In this document: in pieces, positions 1 to 10,621 of the stretch
How positions within the stretch are numbered: position 1 is the stretch's first letter
Layout of the letters: each line of letters begins with the position of its first letter
From: Plecoglossus altivelis
Taxonomy: Eukaryota; Chordata; Actinopteri; Osmeriformes; Plecoglossidae
Assembly (NCBI GenBank): GCA_036571765.1
Contig: BROE01000003.1
Span: 7,044,336-7,108,335, forward strand
Reading direction: 5' to 3'
DNA: 64,000 nucleotides
Notes under the pieces: generated by a model
Told to the model about the DNA's origin: nothing
Database searches by the model: none
Seen by the model: only the letters and a program-made list of their open reading frames with translations
Translations under genes and position numbers: made by a program

Positions 1-65
1 ATTATTAATTTGTTGTGCTGGTGAAAGTGTTGCGTGTATTGCTTAGGTTTCTTTGTATGGCGCAG

Positions 66-2782
66 GTCCATTGTGGAGGAGTTTAGAAAGATCCTGTGCT
101 CCTTATGGCAGGGGAGCCAGAGCGCCTTCAGTCCAGACTCCTTTTTCTATGTGGTGTGGAAAATAATGCCAAGTTTCAGGTATTTCCCATACTGTTGGTA
201 ATATGATAATGTAATGGTTTCTCCATTTTTATAAAGTCCTTAGATGCATGTGTTTCATCTGTGTCTAGGGGTTACCAGCAACATGATGCTCATGAGTTTA
301 TGCGTTACTTGCTGGACCATCTCCACCGCGAGCTCCAGAGTAGCTGCAATGGGCCTGTACGCCTAGTGCTGCCTCAGAAGGGCCTCAAACTCCAAACTAC
401 AGGAGACAAATGCTGCATGTATAATATCTTCTCTTCATTTCTTCTGCGTGTGTCCAGCGTGCATTAAAAACTTCAATCGCGTTTTACAGGACCTGGCGCT
501 GTAATAAAATTCCTTTCACTGAGCAATTGATCCTGTGCCGATTCTGTTTCAACTGCTGCTGTTTAAGCTTATTGTTATTTCACTACAGCAAGGGACTTCA
601 CTTGAACTGATAGCAACAGTTCCTACAAGGCTCCTATGTTAGTGTATTGTGTGGGCTAGCATGCTGGAAATAAAAAGTGATATTTGTCTACAAGCTCTAA
701 GTTTGTCCTCAATAAAATTGGACAAATTTGAAATGAATATTACAATGAAGTCGATAAAATGAGAACTGCCTGATAATCAAATGCTGTTAAGTTTATTTAT
801 GCTGACTCTGTATTTTTTAATTCAGAAATGGGACCTCCACGGTGGTCACCTCCATATTTGGTGGAGTGCTTCAGAATGAAGTTAACTGCCTTATCTGTGG
901 GACAGAGTCAAGGAAGTTTGACCCATTTCTTGGTAAGAATCATTCTCTTCTTTCCATGAATACTACTGTAGCTCACAAGTGTACAGGTGCTTTAGCCTCC
1001 CCTCTGGTCCACTAGATTTGTCTTTAGACATTCCCAGCCAGTTCAGACAGAAGAGGACCAAGGATGAAGAGCCCAGGCCCACCTGCACCTTACTTGGTAA
1101 GCTCCAGTGCAAACATGTGTCGACATTGCTGCTATATCGAATTTTGATTGCATTTGTTTTGCTTCTGTTCAAATGTAGACTGCCTACACAGTTTCACAGA
1201 CCTGGAAGAACTTGATGAGACAGAACTGTATATGTGCCATAAGTGTAAAAAAAGACAAAAATCAACAAAAAAGTTCTGGGTCCAGAAGCTGCCAAAGGTA
1301 TGAATCATGTTTATTTGGACAAAACAGTGAAAAGTCAAAATAGATTCAAACTCTGTGTCCTATCATAAACTTTCTTTGGCAGGTTTTGTGTTTGCACCTT
1401 AAAAGATTCCATTGGACGGCGTATCTAAGGAATAAAGTGGACACCTATGTAGAATTCCCACTGCGCGACCTGGACATGACAGGCTATTTGCTTGAGGTGA
1501 GCAAAATGGTGTTGGTTTTAAAGGGATCCCAAGGTTGCTTTACTGGTGCTCCAAACTTTAAAAGTTTGGAGCACCAGTAAAAGCCAAGAGCTCAGCAAAA
1601 AAAATTGCACTCAGTGTACCCAGCTTAACTATCTCTGTTAACTCTTTATTCTGAGTTTGATCCCTGTGATGATTTGTACCTTGGACCCAGAACTTTAGTT
1701 GTTTTTTAACATGTTTTTTCATTTAAAATTTAAATTTTTTAGGTCCATGAACAGAAATAAACAAACACAATCAGAGGGAGATATAGTAGCTAGATCTATA
1801 CACCAGTGTGGTTTGGAGCACTGGAGCTTACTACATAAAGTACAGCTAGGCCCTGTTCTTAGTCTTTAGTATTCTTATGTTTGAATATTAGGGAGCACCA
1901 CAACTTACATTTATGTTAGATTTATTTTGTGTTCTAGTTAACTCCTTGTTTCGTGACAACGGGGCACAGTGACAAGGAGTGACTGACAGCTCATACCAAG
2001 CGATCTCAAATCTGGATTAAAGTGTAGAATATAGAGATGAAGCTTGATTGGTTTTGTAATGGTTGATTGGACCGGTCACAGTATTAGTTCACAGCACGCA
2101 CATGTGTAGTAGGCTAATTAGCAAGCATTTTGTAAAGATATTTAAGTAGGTCACCATAACGATTATTTGCACTCACACATTCTCTGAAATATATTTTGAG
2201 GCCACACAGACACAGTATTGGGAGCATATGAGACAATTTCAAGCCCTGGATTTTGTCATTATAAGGTAGGTGTGTTAAATATTGTACTTTCACTGATGTG
2301 AGTACTATTATAATGCTCTTGCTTTTTTGTGTGTACAGCCAGAGAATTATCTTCCAGAGAGCTGCCTTTATGATCTTGCGGCTTTGGTGGTGCATCATGG
2401 CTCAGGGTGAGTTAATTCCTTCTTTTCCATCATACTTTTTGTTCCAACATGGCCAGGGAGCAGTGTAGCATCAATGTAGATGATTATAAATGAATATGAC
2501 AAAAATGTCTACTGCAATTACAGAGTGGGATCAGGGCATTATACTGCATATGGCTGCCACGAGGGCCACTGGTACCATTTTAATGATAGTACTGTGACTC
2601 TAACTGAAGAGGAAACTGTGGTGAAGGCAAATGCCTACATCCTCTTCTACGTGGAGCGACCAGACAAGGCTGCTTCTGATGCAACTGCATCGGAAACGGC
2701 TATCTGCATGAAGAATGCCCCCAAAACGGCTGTCTCAGACCCTACGGCCATGGGCACTACTGTCTTAGAAACAGACCTTTAA
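66..2782 (+). CDS. usp3: Ubiquitin-specific protease 3, C-terminal part (8 exons)
   Basis: USP3 is a nuclear cysteine protease that removes ubiquitin from histones H2A and H2B (family knowledge). Exons read as 66-179, 269-418, 826-932, 1016-1096, 1179-1297, 1383-1496, 2339-2406 and 2524-2782; all internal junctions have AG/GT and the phases join without a break, giving 336 codons and a stop. Visible motifs are the QQHDAHEF block, two CxxC pairs of the USP zinc site (CLIC and CHKC), LCLHLKRFHW, the catalytic-histidine block GSGHYTAY and HFNDSTV. The catalytic-cysteine exon and N-terminal zinc finger must lie left of the window. The protein ends in a Ser/Thr/Ala-rich tail of about 30 residues that I do not recognise from mammalian USP3. 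No AATAAA is seen between the stop and the Tc1 insertion at 3077. USP3 is preferred over other USPs because similarity to it runs through every exon. Confidence 0.93.
1541..1579. repeat. Perfect 19-bp inverted repeat (hairpin) in USP3 intron
   Basis: The arm TACTGGTGCTCCAAACTTT (1541-1559) is followed after one base by its exact reverse complement (1561-1579). It lies 45 bp into the intron after the exon ending at 1496. It may be a relic of a foldback element or simply a cruciform-prone palindrome; no protein-coding role is suggested. Confidence 0.9.
1580..2338. other. USP3 intron, remainder, no further gene
   Basis: This is the rest of the 842-bp intron between the exons ending at 1496 and starting at 2339. 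It is AT-rich and has no recognisable element or ORF of note. A pyrimidine-rich stretch and the acceptor ending TGTACAG precede the next exon. Confidence 0.7.
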
Positions 2783-3078
2783 GGCTGTGCCAAACATGGC
2801 TGACTTGAAGGTTGACACCAAGCTTTAAAACCTGTTGGAGCGTTTAGGCTTCACTGCCCCAGATCAGCTGTCACCCCACCCCTTGATGGCATGCCTCCTA
2901 TCTGCATAACCACTACCTGCTCCTGTCACTCTGAATTGATTGTTAAAAGTGCATGAGTTCTTTATGTATATAGTATTTAATCAGACCTCCCTCGCTACTT
3001 TTATTTAAAAAGAGTTGCGAGCCATTTTTGTTCACGTTACATTCCTCTATTGAGACAGAGTGCTTCTGTTAGACTCTA

Positions 3079-4457
3079 CAGTGCCTTGCGAAAGTATTCG
3101 GCCCCCTTGAACTGCAACCTTTTGCCACATTTCAGGCTTCAAACAAAGATAAAACAAATTTTTTGTGAAGAATCAACAACAAGTGGGACACAATCATGAA
3201 ATGGAACGAGATTTATTGGATTTCAAACTTTACCAAATAAAAACTGAAAAATTGGGCATGCAAAATTATTCCGCCCCATTAAGGTAATACCTTGTAGCGC
3301 CACCTTTTGGTGTGATTACAGCTGTAAGTCGCTTGGGGTATGTCTCTCAGTTCTGCACATCGAGAGACTGAAATATTTGCCCATTCCTCCTTGCAAAACA
3401 GCTTGAGCTCAGTGAGGTTGGATGGAAAGGATTTGTGAACAGCAGTTTTCAGTTATTTCCACAGATTCATCCCTGTCCCTGCTGAAGAAAAGCAGGCCCA
3501 AACCATGATGCTGCCACCACCATGTTTGACAGTGGGGATGGTGTGTTCAAGTTTGCTTTTACGCCTAACATAACGTTTTGCATTGTTGCCAAAAAGTTCA
3601 ATTTTGGTTTTATCTGACCAGAGCACCCTCTTCCACATGTTTGGTGTGTCTCCCAGGTGGCTTGTGGCAAACTTTAAACAACACTGTTTATGGATATCTT
3701 TAAGAAATTGCTTTCTTCTTGCCACTCATTCCATAAAGGCCAGATCTCTGCAATATACGACTGATTGTTGTCCTATGGACAGAGTCTCCCACCTCGGCTG
3801 TAGATCTCTGCAGTTCATCCAGAGTGATCATGGGCCTCTTGGCTGCATCTCTGATCAGTCTTCTCCTAGTATGAGCTGAAAGTTTAGAGGGACGGCCAGG
3901 TCTTGGTAGATTTGCAGTGGTCTGATACTCCTTCCATTTCAATATTATCGCTTGCATAGTGCTCCTTGGGATGTTGAAAGCTTGGGAAAACTTTTTGTAT
4001 CCAAATCTGGCTTTAAACTTCTCCACAACAGTATCTCGGACCTGCCTGGTGTGTTCCTTGTTCTTCATGACGCTCTCTGCGCTTTAAACGGACCTCTGAG
4101 ATTATCACTGTGCAGGTGCATTTATACAGAGACTTGATTACACACAGGTATATTCCATTTATCATCATTAGTCATTTAGGTCAACATTGGATCATTCAGA
4201 GATCCTCACTGAACTTCTGGAGAGAGTTTGCTGCACTGAAAGTAAAGGGGCTGAATAATTTTGCACACCCAATTTTTCAGTTTTTATTTGTTAAAAAAGT
4301 TTGAAATATCTGATACATTTTGTTCCACTTCATGATTGTGTCCCACTTGTTGCTGATTCTTCACAAAAATTACAGTTTCATAACTTTATGTTTGAAGCCT
4401 GAAATGTGACAAAAGGTCGCAAAGTTCAAGGGTGCCGAATATTTTCACAAGGCACTG
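3079..4457 (-). mobile_element. Defective Tc1-like DNA transposon
   Basis: The element is bounded by TA dinucleotides (3077-3078 and 4458-4459), the Tc1/mariner target duplication. Its ends are inverted repeats that both begin CAGTGCCTTG and continue with similarity for roughly 200 bp on each side. The transposase reads on the minus strand. At 1379 bp it is shorter than a complete Tc1 of about 1.6 kb because part of the transposase is missing. It lies about 295 bp after the USP3 stop codon, probably in the 3' UTR or just beyond it. Confidence 0.93.
3453..4068 (-). pseudogene. Tc1 transposase remnant
   Basis: The minus strand encodes the N-terminal DNA-binding part (from the ATG at 4068; helix-turn-helix region ending near HRTTISRIL) and, after a frame change around 3700-3725, the start of the catalytic domain (VLWSDKTKIELFG, then GGGSIMVWACFSS). 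The first catalytic Asp is present in WSDKTK. The usual QQDNDPKH and NPIENLW blocks with the second Asp and the Glu are absent; the text passes almost directly from GTGMNLWK to C-terminal tail sequence. Together with the frameshift, this shows the gene is dead. Confidence 0.9.
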
Positions 4458-4459
4458 TA

Positions 4460-6808
4460 TTTGGCTCAGAGTTTTGAGAATCTCATGATCACATTTTACA
4501 GACAAGTCTGTCTTATATGGGCCTTTCCTACACAATCTTGTAGTTCTGCTAGTCCAACAAGTTGAGAATAGGCATAAGAAACTAGCAAAATGATAAGACA
4601 AAAAAACTCAGTGTGATTTTAGTGAATAACTGTACCAATGTTAATTAAGTGTAATTTGTTGTGGTATCAGTTTGTTTACAACAGTTACATCAGTTTGTTA
4701 ATTATGCTCGCTGTACACATTACTTTTTATTCTTGGAGGGAGCATTTTCATAGCAGCCTATTTATTTTAAACATATAACAGGCATCTGTTTTTCCAACAC
4801 ATGTATTCAACTGTGCTATTTTTGTGCTATTAATGTTTTAGAAGGTACATGATACCCATCGTTAAGAGTGCTGAAGTAAACATCACTTGGGGCCAGTGTC
4901 TAAAACCAAGCTACTGCAAGCGCAACAATTCCTCTTTAAAATTAAAGAGATGCAGATGGAATCGTGGCATGTGTGACTTTTTTTCTTTAAACTAAGAGTT
5001 TAGTCCTCAGTTCCCTTAGTGAGATTCTCTTTCAGATGATTATATTACATGTAGGAAGCATCCAACAAGAACTAAGATTATAACTAATGCGCAGTGCTCA
5101 TGATGCAATCTGTGATAAAAAGGTCAGTGAAACACAAATACAGATTCCTATGGCTATGGACTATGGATAGCACAGTGTCTGTGATCAAAATAATGGCACA
5201 CACACGCAATTCCTGGATAATTCCTGGAATTATCCATAGGAAACAGTGCCTTCGAATGATTGACAGCACTGCACCAATCATGCAGCTGTTGATGACAGTT
5301 CTTGTCATTGGTTGGTTCCTATATTTCTCAGAACACAATTTAAATTAGCTGTCTTTTTGTAGGTACTCGTTCAACCTCCACATCTATTCTAGTCATGCTG
5401 TCTATATTCTATATGTCTATATTTATGCAAAATTTATGCAGCCTTCATTTGTTTGCTGTTTCCTACATTACAAATTGCCTGTTTTATGTTGATTGAAATG
5501 TACTACATTCGTTCTGTTGAATTGTCTTACCACCACAAACATCTAGACTTTTTGTTCATAAAAGAAGTTAACACATGCACAATGGTTAAGCCAGTTTGTT
5601 ATTGTGTAGGCCAAATTCACAATACAGCGCTTGGACATTTGCAATTAGCAGTCAGTACATTTGCAATTTGCAGTCAGTTTTGACATCAATAAACACATTA
5701 ATGTATGCAACAACTAGCTGATCTATACTGAAAGTATCACTTTATTTGGTCATTCTATTAGCTAGCCAGCTGTTTAGTCAGAAAGTGAATATCGGTTGTA
5801 AAGCAAATTTGCCTGAAAGTGGGGAAAAAAACGGAATCACCTCATTTCTTCTATTATTGTTTCATTTCATTTCAAATGCCTTTGTTAATTGCATTTTTTT
5901 TTAATAACGGTAGCTACAAAGGCAGTTTTTACATATGTAAACACAACAATCTATTTAATAAAATGCATTGATCTGAAAGTTTATCCACTCTAAATTGTTG
6001 TTCTGTCAAAAAGCCAGCCCCTTTAAAAGAAGCTGAATATAATTTCCCTTTTTTCTGGCAATGCTTAGTTTAATTTTAACTCCATGCAGACCAGACCACA
6101 AGGCAGTGTTATTAGATCGCAACAAGATATTTGGTTTGAGAGAGGCAAGAAACAAGCAAAACTTTGAAGGAATTTGATAACTTAAACATTCAGGGGTGCA
6201 TATAATTGGTCGCAGGTGCGCGTTCGCAACATAAATCAGGGAATGCGTAATGCCAATTGTATTACTATATGCCCTTGTGTGTGCGACCTTGATATTCTCA
6301 TCTCACCTTACACATGAAATGTTTCTTGTCAACTACTGTCAGAGATGTCCAAAAAGCAATACACATTAAGCATCAGCGTTTCGCCACCTACAAATAAACG
6401 CCAACTTGAGCCAGAGCCTAAGAAAATACTCATTTAGAAAAAATGGCTCCAGTATACACAGTGGCTTGAAACTAATGATGAGAGCACTGAAATGTGGTGC
6501 AAGATTAATCTGCCCAATTTTACATCTAGGAGACAAAACAGGTGTGTTTTACAAAGGCTCAAAGAATTTCTGAGTTTTAAAAATAGCTGAAAATGAGTTT
6601 TCCCAGCTAATTTCAAGATCACTCTTATCTTGTAAGGCTTAAATATAATGTCTTATTTCAAGAAATCTTACGAAGAGAATTTTCACTTGTCCCATTGGCA
6701 GATTGTTTTGCTTATTATAGGCAAAAATATCTTGTTTTAATTATTTTTGCTTATTTTTGGAGTGGCCTTTTTCCAGTGTAGAACTGAATTATGGTTATTG
6801 ACTGTTAC
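4460..6808. other. Intergenic, no gene seen
   Basis: This stretch is AT-rich with only short ORFs lacking family resemblance. It contains a 21-bp palindrome at 5215-5235 (GGATAATTCC, one central base, then its complement). AATAAA motifs occur near 5686 and 5957; either could serve as a distal polyadenylation signal for USP3, but nothing links them to it. Confidence 0.6.
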
Positions 6809-6898
6809 GATTACTAGCAACTTTAGCTAGTTTAGCTCAATTTCCTATTAAACCTAGTAGGAAACAGAAAAAGTAACTAGCTAAAGTTGCTAGTAATC
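6809..6898. repeat. 24-bp perfect inverted repeat at the edge of the tRNA-like block
   Basis: Positions 6809-6832 are exactly the reverse complement of 6875-6898, with a 42-bp loop. The sequence (GATTACTAGCAACTTTAGCT...) is the same stretch that recurs inside each unit of the adjoining tandem repeat, so a small piece of a unit has been copied in reverse at the left boundary of the array. Confidence 0.85.
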
Positions 6899-7990
6899 GG
6901 TTACGTCACTAAGCATAACCCAGTACTATAATATGTCCTGTACAGCATGACAGCTGGATAGCTCAGTGGTTAAATCGCCTGACTCGCAAACTGGCAATAT
7001 GGGTTTGAATCCTGACAGGTGCAGTAACTGTCGTACAATGATGAAAGTCAAAAACAAGGGAACCACAACCATGTTAAGTACTACAACATCAGAACAGTCT
7101 ACACTGTAATTTCCTCCAATTTATCAACACCTGTCCTGTACAGCTTAAGATCAAGGCCAGACTCAGAGAAGGTGTGGAGTACTACTTTGTATCACATGTA
7201 GTTGGAAACTGAACTAAAGGTGCTAGTAATCAGTACAGTCACTAACCATAACTGAGTACAATAATATGTCCTGTACAGCTGGATAGCTCAGTGGTTAAAT
7301 TGCCTGACTCGAAAACCAGCAATATGGGTTCAAATCCCAGCAGGTGCAGGTGCTGTCGAACGATGATGAAAGTCAGAAACAAGGGAACAACATCCAAGGT
7401 AAGTACTACAACATCAGCAAAGTCTACAATGTAATTTTCTCCAATCTATCAACACCTACACCCAGGTATCATTGACTTGCAGTGATATATGATACTACAA
7501 TATGTCCTGTACAGCTTCACATCAAAGCCAGACTCAGTGAAAGTGTGGAGTACTACTTAGTATCACACGTAATAGGAAACTGAGCTAAAGTTGCTAGTGA
7601 TCAGTACATTTGCGAACCATAACTCGGTACCATAATATCCTGTCCTGTACAGCATTAAAGCTGGATAGCTCAGTGGTTAAATCACCTGACTCGCAAACTG
7701 GAAATATGGATTAGAATCCCAGCAGGTTTTGTCGCACAATGATGAAAGTCACAAATAAGGGAACAACAGCCAAGGTAAGTAATACAACAACAGTAACGTC
7801 TACACTGTAATTTGCTTCGTCAGTTGAGGAGCACCCTCGTCCACAGATCAGGTCAGGAGATGAGGCAGGGCATCTGGGATGAAGTCATCGCCAGGGCAGC
7901 ATCCAGGACAGAGCTCACCTATGCTGCATATTAAAGCTGTTCCCACGTTGCCCCTCTTGGCCTGGGGAACTCCCAGGCCACAAAAGTCAC
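6875..7990 (+). repeat. Tandem tRNA-like repeat block, copy A
   Basis: Three imperfect units of about 325-390 bp, each with a tRNA-like core. Cores start near 6956, 7281 and 7673 with GGATAGCTCAGTGGTTA (fits a Pol III A box) and carry a B-box-like GGGTTCAAATCCC or variant 45-50 bp later (near 7004, 7327 and 7709). Between cores the units share TGTCCTGTACAG, a GTAAGTA-containing stretch and CAAAGTCTACA. The block ends with a GC-richer stretch (7821-7935) that reads as a short open frame ending TYAAY-stop. The cores do not fold well as functional tRNAs because the D and anticodon stems are mismatched. Blocks at 14.2-15.3, 16.1/24.8-25.3 (reverse) and 39.1-39.6 kb belong to the same family. Confidence 0.75.
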
Positions 7991-8214
7991 ACATGTTACA
8001 CAAATGAAAAACAACAATCTGCAATCAAATGGAAACACAAAGTGCAAAGAACTTTAGAACATGAAACTGTATAAAAGCAAAAAATGAGAACAAAAAATAA
8101 TAATAATACACAGTGAATGTCTGTCCTTTGTTTTTGTATATATGATAACTACTACATGCAAGAGACTGCAGTTGAGACCAATAAACAGCGTAAGATAAAT
8201 TTGGTAGAGGTACT
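7991..8214. other. Non-coding spacer, no gene seen
   Basis: This is A-rich sequence between the tRNA-like block and the first retroviral fragment. It includes an (AAT)n-like run near 8098-8107. Nothing else is recognisable. Confidence 0.5.
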
Positions 8215-8425
8215 TCAGATAATGGTCGAATTGTGGATCGCGGGTCCAGGCATCAGGCGACCTGTAAAGAGTTCATAAGGTGAAAAACCAGTGATTCAGT
8301 TCACAGTTTGACAGGCTGAGAGTAGAGCCAATGTCAGAGCCTGGATCCAAGACATGCCTGTTGAGTAACAGATTTTGGCACATTTTTCTTCAAGTGTTCG
8401 ATTTATGCACTCCACTCATCCTTTA
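8215..8425 (-). pseudogene. Retroviral integrase C-terminal fragment
   Basis: Read on the minus strand, this stretch resembles the end of a retroviral integrase catalytic domain: an arrangement like ECINRTLEEK at the usual catalytic-Glu helix, then SWIQALTLALL, and after a stop ITGFSPYELFTGR. This pattern is usual for ERV and gypsy-type integrases. At least one in-frame stop is present and the rest of pol is missing. It lies immediately downstream, on the minus strand, of gag-like sequence, so an internal deletion probably joined gag to the end of pol. Confidence 0.6.
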
Positions 8426-8499
8426 CTCTGCCAGTCAATCAAAGCGTGTAAGCGTTTAACCATTGATCCCAATTGTTTTGCTTCACACTGAGGACTTTT

Positions 8500-9467
8500 T
8501 TGCTCTCTGTGGCTTCAGAGCGCAGTTTGGCCAATTGTAATTTCAACAGCTGATTCTACATCTCTCTCACTTCAACCTCAGTCTTGTTCTTAGAGTCCAT
8601 GTAACGTTTAAGTGCATGTACACAGTGTATCGGGAACCTGTTGTCGTCACCAGACAGTAAGTCTGGGTCATAACGTAATTGTTCAGTTACTTCAGTTGGC
8701 AAGTACAGCAGTTCTAAACAGCATCTGTCCATCTCTAGTGGCAGTGGGGTGTGTGCCAGTCTGGTCAGTCCAAGTCACCACACATGTAGCAAAATGCTCC
8801 AACGGTTCCATCGTTTTAGCCCACAGAATAACAGTCGGAGTGCTCTCGATGGCTCTGGGAAACTGCTGTCGAATTGCCTCAAACAAAGTCTGGGACACCG
8901 CCCCCAATGGAGTGCAGGGAGGCATATCAGTCGTTCCCGCTGCCTCCTCGATAATCTTAGATTCCCAGGGGGAACAACAAGCATTCATGACCTGGCGCAT
9001 GTCCCCCAAGCCTATGTTCTGTCCAGCCAATTGTGACATTAGTTTCCGAATCCAAATGGATCCTCCCATACAAAGTTTAGGCAGCGTTTCAACCAACGCC
9101 TGCATGTCTCTACTACCCCAAGGTTCATACTGAAATTTTCCCATCTCAGAGTTTGTCCAGCGAGTCCGTTATCACCCGTCTGTTTCTGTGTCTGACTGCG
9201 TGTCACGCACTTTGAGGTGGGTAATTTGGATTTTGATATCGCCCCTGTCATAGTCTTTTTTCCCAGCTGCCACATATCTATCAGTTGTTCAGGAGTAACG
9301 TCTGCCTCCTCCCTGTTGTCTGAGTCTTCCCCACTATCTGTGTCAGGGCGCCTGTCGTATTCCCTGCTCGTCTCTTTCTGTCTCCCTCTTCTTGTCTTGC
9401 CCTTATCTGCTGCTCTAACCACCTCTCTGTCCGACTCTGTCCGATTTGTCAAGCCTCTCCTGTTCAC
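8500..9467 (-). pseudogene. Retroviral gag-like fragment (capsid region)
   Basis: Two overlapping minus-strand frames (9467 to 9039, then 9144 to 8692) read as gag. The first is rich in charged residues (R, E, D, K) as in a matrix/linker; the second has an order usual for fish ERV capsids: KFQYEPWGSRDMQALVETLP, then WIRKLMSQLAG, IGLGDMRQVM, and near its end RTAVLANLP. Beyond 8692 the reading continues with LRYDPDLL before an in-frame stop near 8555. The two frames imply a frameshift around 9040-9140. No zinc knuckle is seen. A related gag-like piece lies at 13695-14111, across the RTE LINE insertion. Confidence 0.55.
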
Positions 9468-9584
9468 TAAGAACCACCACTTCCCTCCTGTGCAGGTCTA
9501 ACTCCCACCCTCTGTCTTTCTCCTCCTGCTGTACTTGCTTTCTACGCTCTTCCCCTCTATGCTGTCATCTTAACCACAAATCCA

Positions 9585-10008
9585 TCCATCCATCCATCCA
9601 TCCATTGTCTACTGCTAATCCCTGGGAGGGATTGCAGTGCCGCTTGTTCCCATTTAGGGGTCACGGGTGACTGGAGCCTAACCCAGTAGCTTTCGGGCCA
9701 TAGGCAGGGTACACCCTGGACTGGGGCCAGCAAGTTGCAGGGCTAACACAGAGACACAGACAACCATTCACTCACACATCCACTCTCTAGGGGCAATTTC
9801 TCAATATACCAATTAACCTATCGCATGCATGTCTTTGGACGGTGGGAGGAAGCCGGAGTGCCCGGAGAGAACTCACGGTAACATGGGGAGGACATGCAGA
9901 CTCCACCCAGAGAGATCATGTGATGTTAGATTTGGCCCAAGAATAGAACCCATGATCCCCTTCCTGGGAGGCAAGGGCTCTAACCGCACCGCCACCATGC
10001 ACCCCTAA
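9585..10008 (-). mobile_element. V-SINE-like element, copy 1
   Basis: Read on the minus strand it starts GGGGTGCATGGTGGCGGTGC, has a tRNA-like head with a B-box-like stretch, a central part resembling the conserved V-SINE core (CTCCGGCTTCCTCCCACC, then CAAAGACATGCATG), and ends in (GGAT)n, seen here as CCATCCATCC at 9585. The flanking TAACCACAAAT on both sides is the target-site duplication. It is closely similar to the plus-strand copy at 59214-59635. Confidence 0.8.
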
Positions 10009-10621
10009 CCACAAATCTTCACCACAAATCTTAACCACAAATCAAGCAAGAGGCCACAATTACGAGAAAAATCCGCCGTTCTACTCCTACGCAGACCAGC
10101 AATCTACGCAACCCAAGCCAAGCACCCTAATCAAACAAACAAGCAGAGACAATAATAAACAATCGAACGAGCCAGTAGATACAATAATCAATCATTTCTT
10201 CACACAGTGAGATTCTAATTGGAAAATATTGGTCCTATATTAGTCAGGTTAGCAATCACTGGTGTCCATCTCTGTCCCTACACTATTCTTCTTCCTACCC
10301 GTATAATTTGGAGTAATAGTCAATAAATCCCTGCCACTGCTCTCCTATTCTACGCACCTGCTCTTATTCCTAAACCTAGAATTTGGTTCTTGTTCAATGA
10401 GTCCCTGCCACCGCTCATCCCTATTCTACGCACCTGCTCTATTCTTGTACCTAGAATTTGGTCCTTGTTAATGGTCGGTTGGTCCCTGCCTTTGCTAGTC
10501 CTGCAACCGCTAAACTGCCACCGCTGTCCCTGCCACCGCTAAAACTGCTACCGCTAAACGTATTCTACTCTGTATTATTTTTATTGTTAATAATTCACAC
10601 CAACACTTTTTTCCCCAAAAT
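10009..10621. repeat. ERV-derived spacer with ~75-80 bp tandem repeats
   Basis: After two further CACAAATCTT repeats, a unit beginning with or near CCCTGCCAC recurs near 10329, 10403 and 10484 (period about 74-81 bp), each with CTACGCACCTGCTCT and CTAGAATTTGGT. From 10500 it degenerates into shorter repeats of CTGCCACCGCT. No gene is seen. The stretch lies between two gag-like fragments and may be ERV leader sequence. Confidence 0.55.

Noticed and set aside
5084..5348. Two mirrored 84-codon frames on opposite strands
   Set aside because: They overlap around a 21-bp palindrome and have no family features; only the palindrome is real.
6950..7020. Functional tRNA genes
   Set aside because: A-box and B-box matches are good, but the D and anticodon stems are mismatched, copies vary in the anticodon loop and they lie in tandem units; they are tRNA-like repeat cores, not genes.
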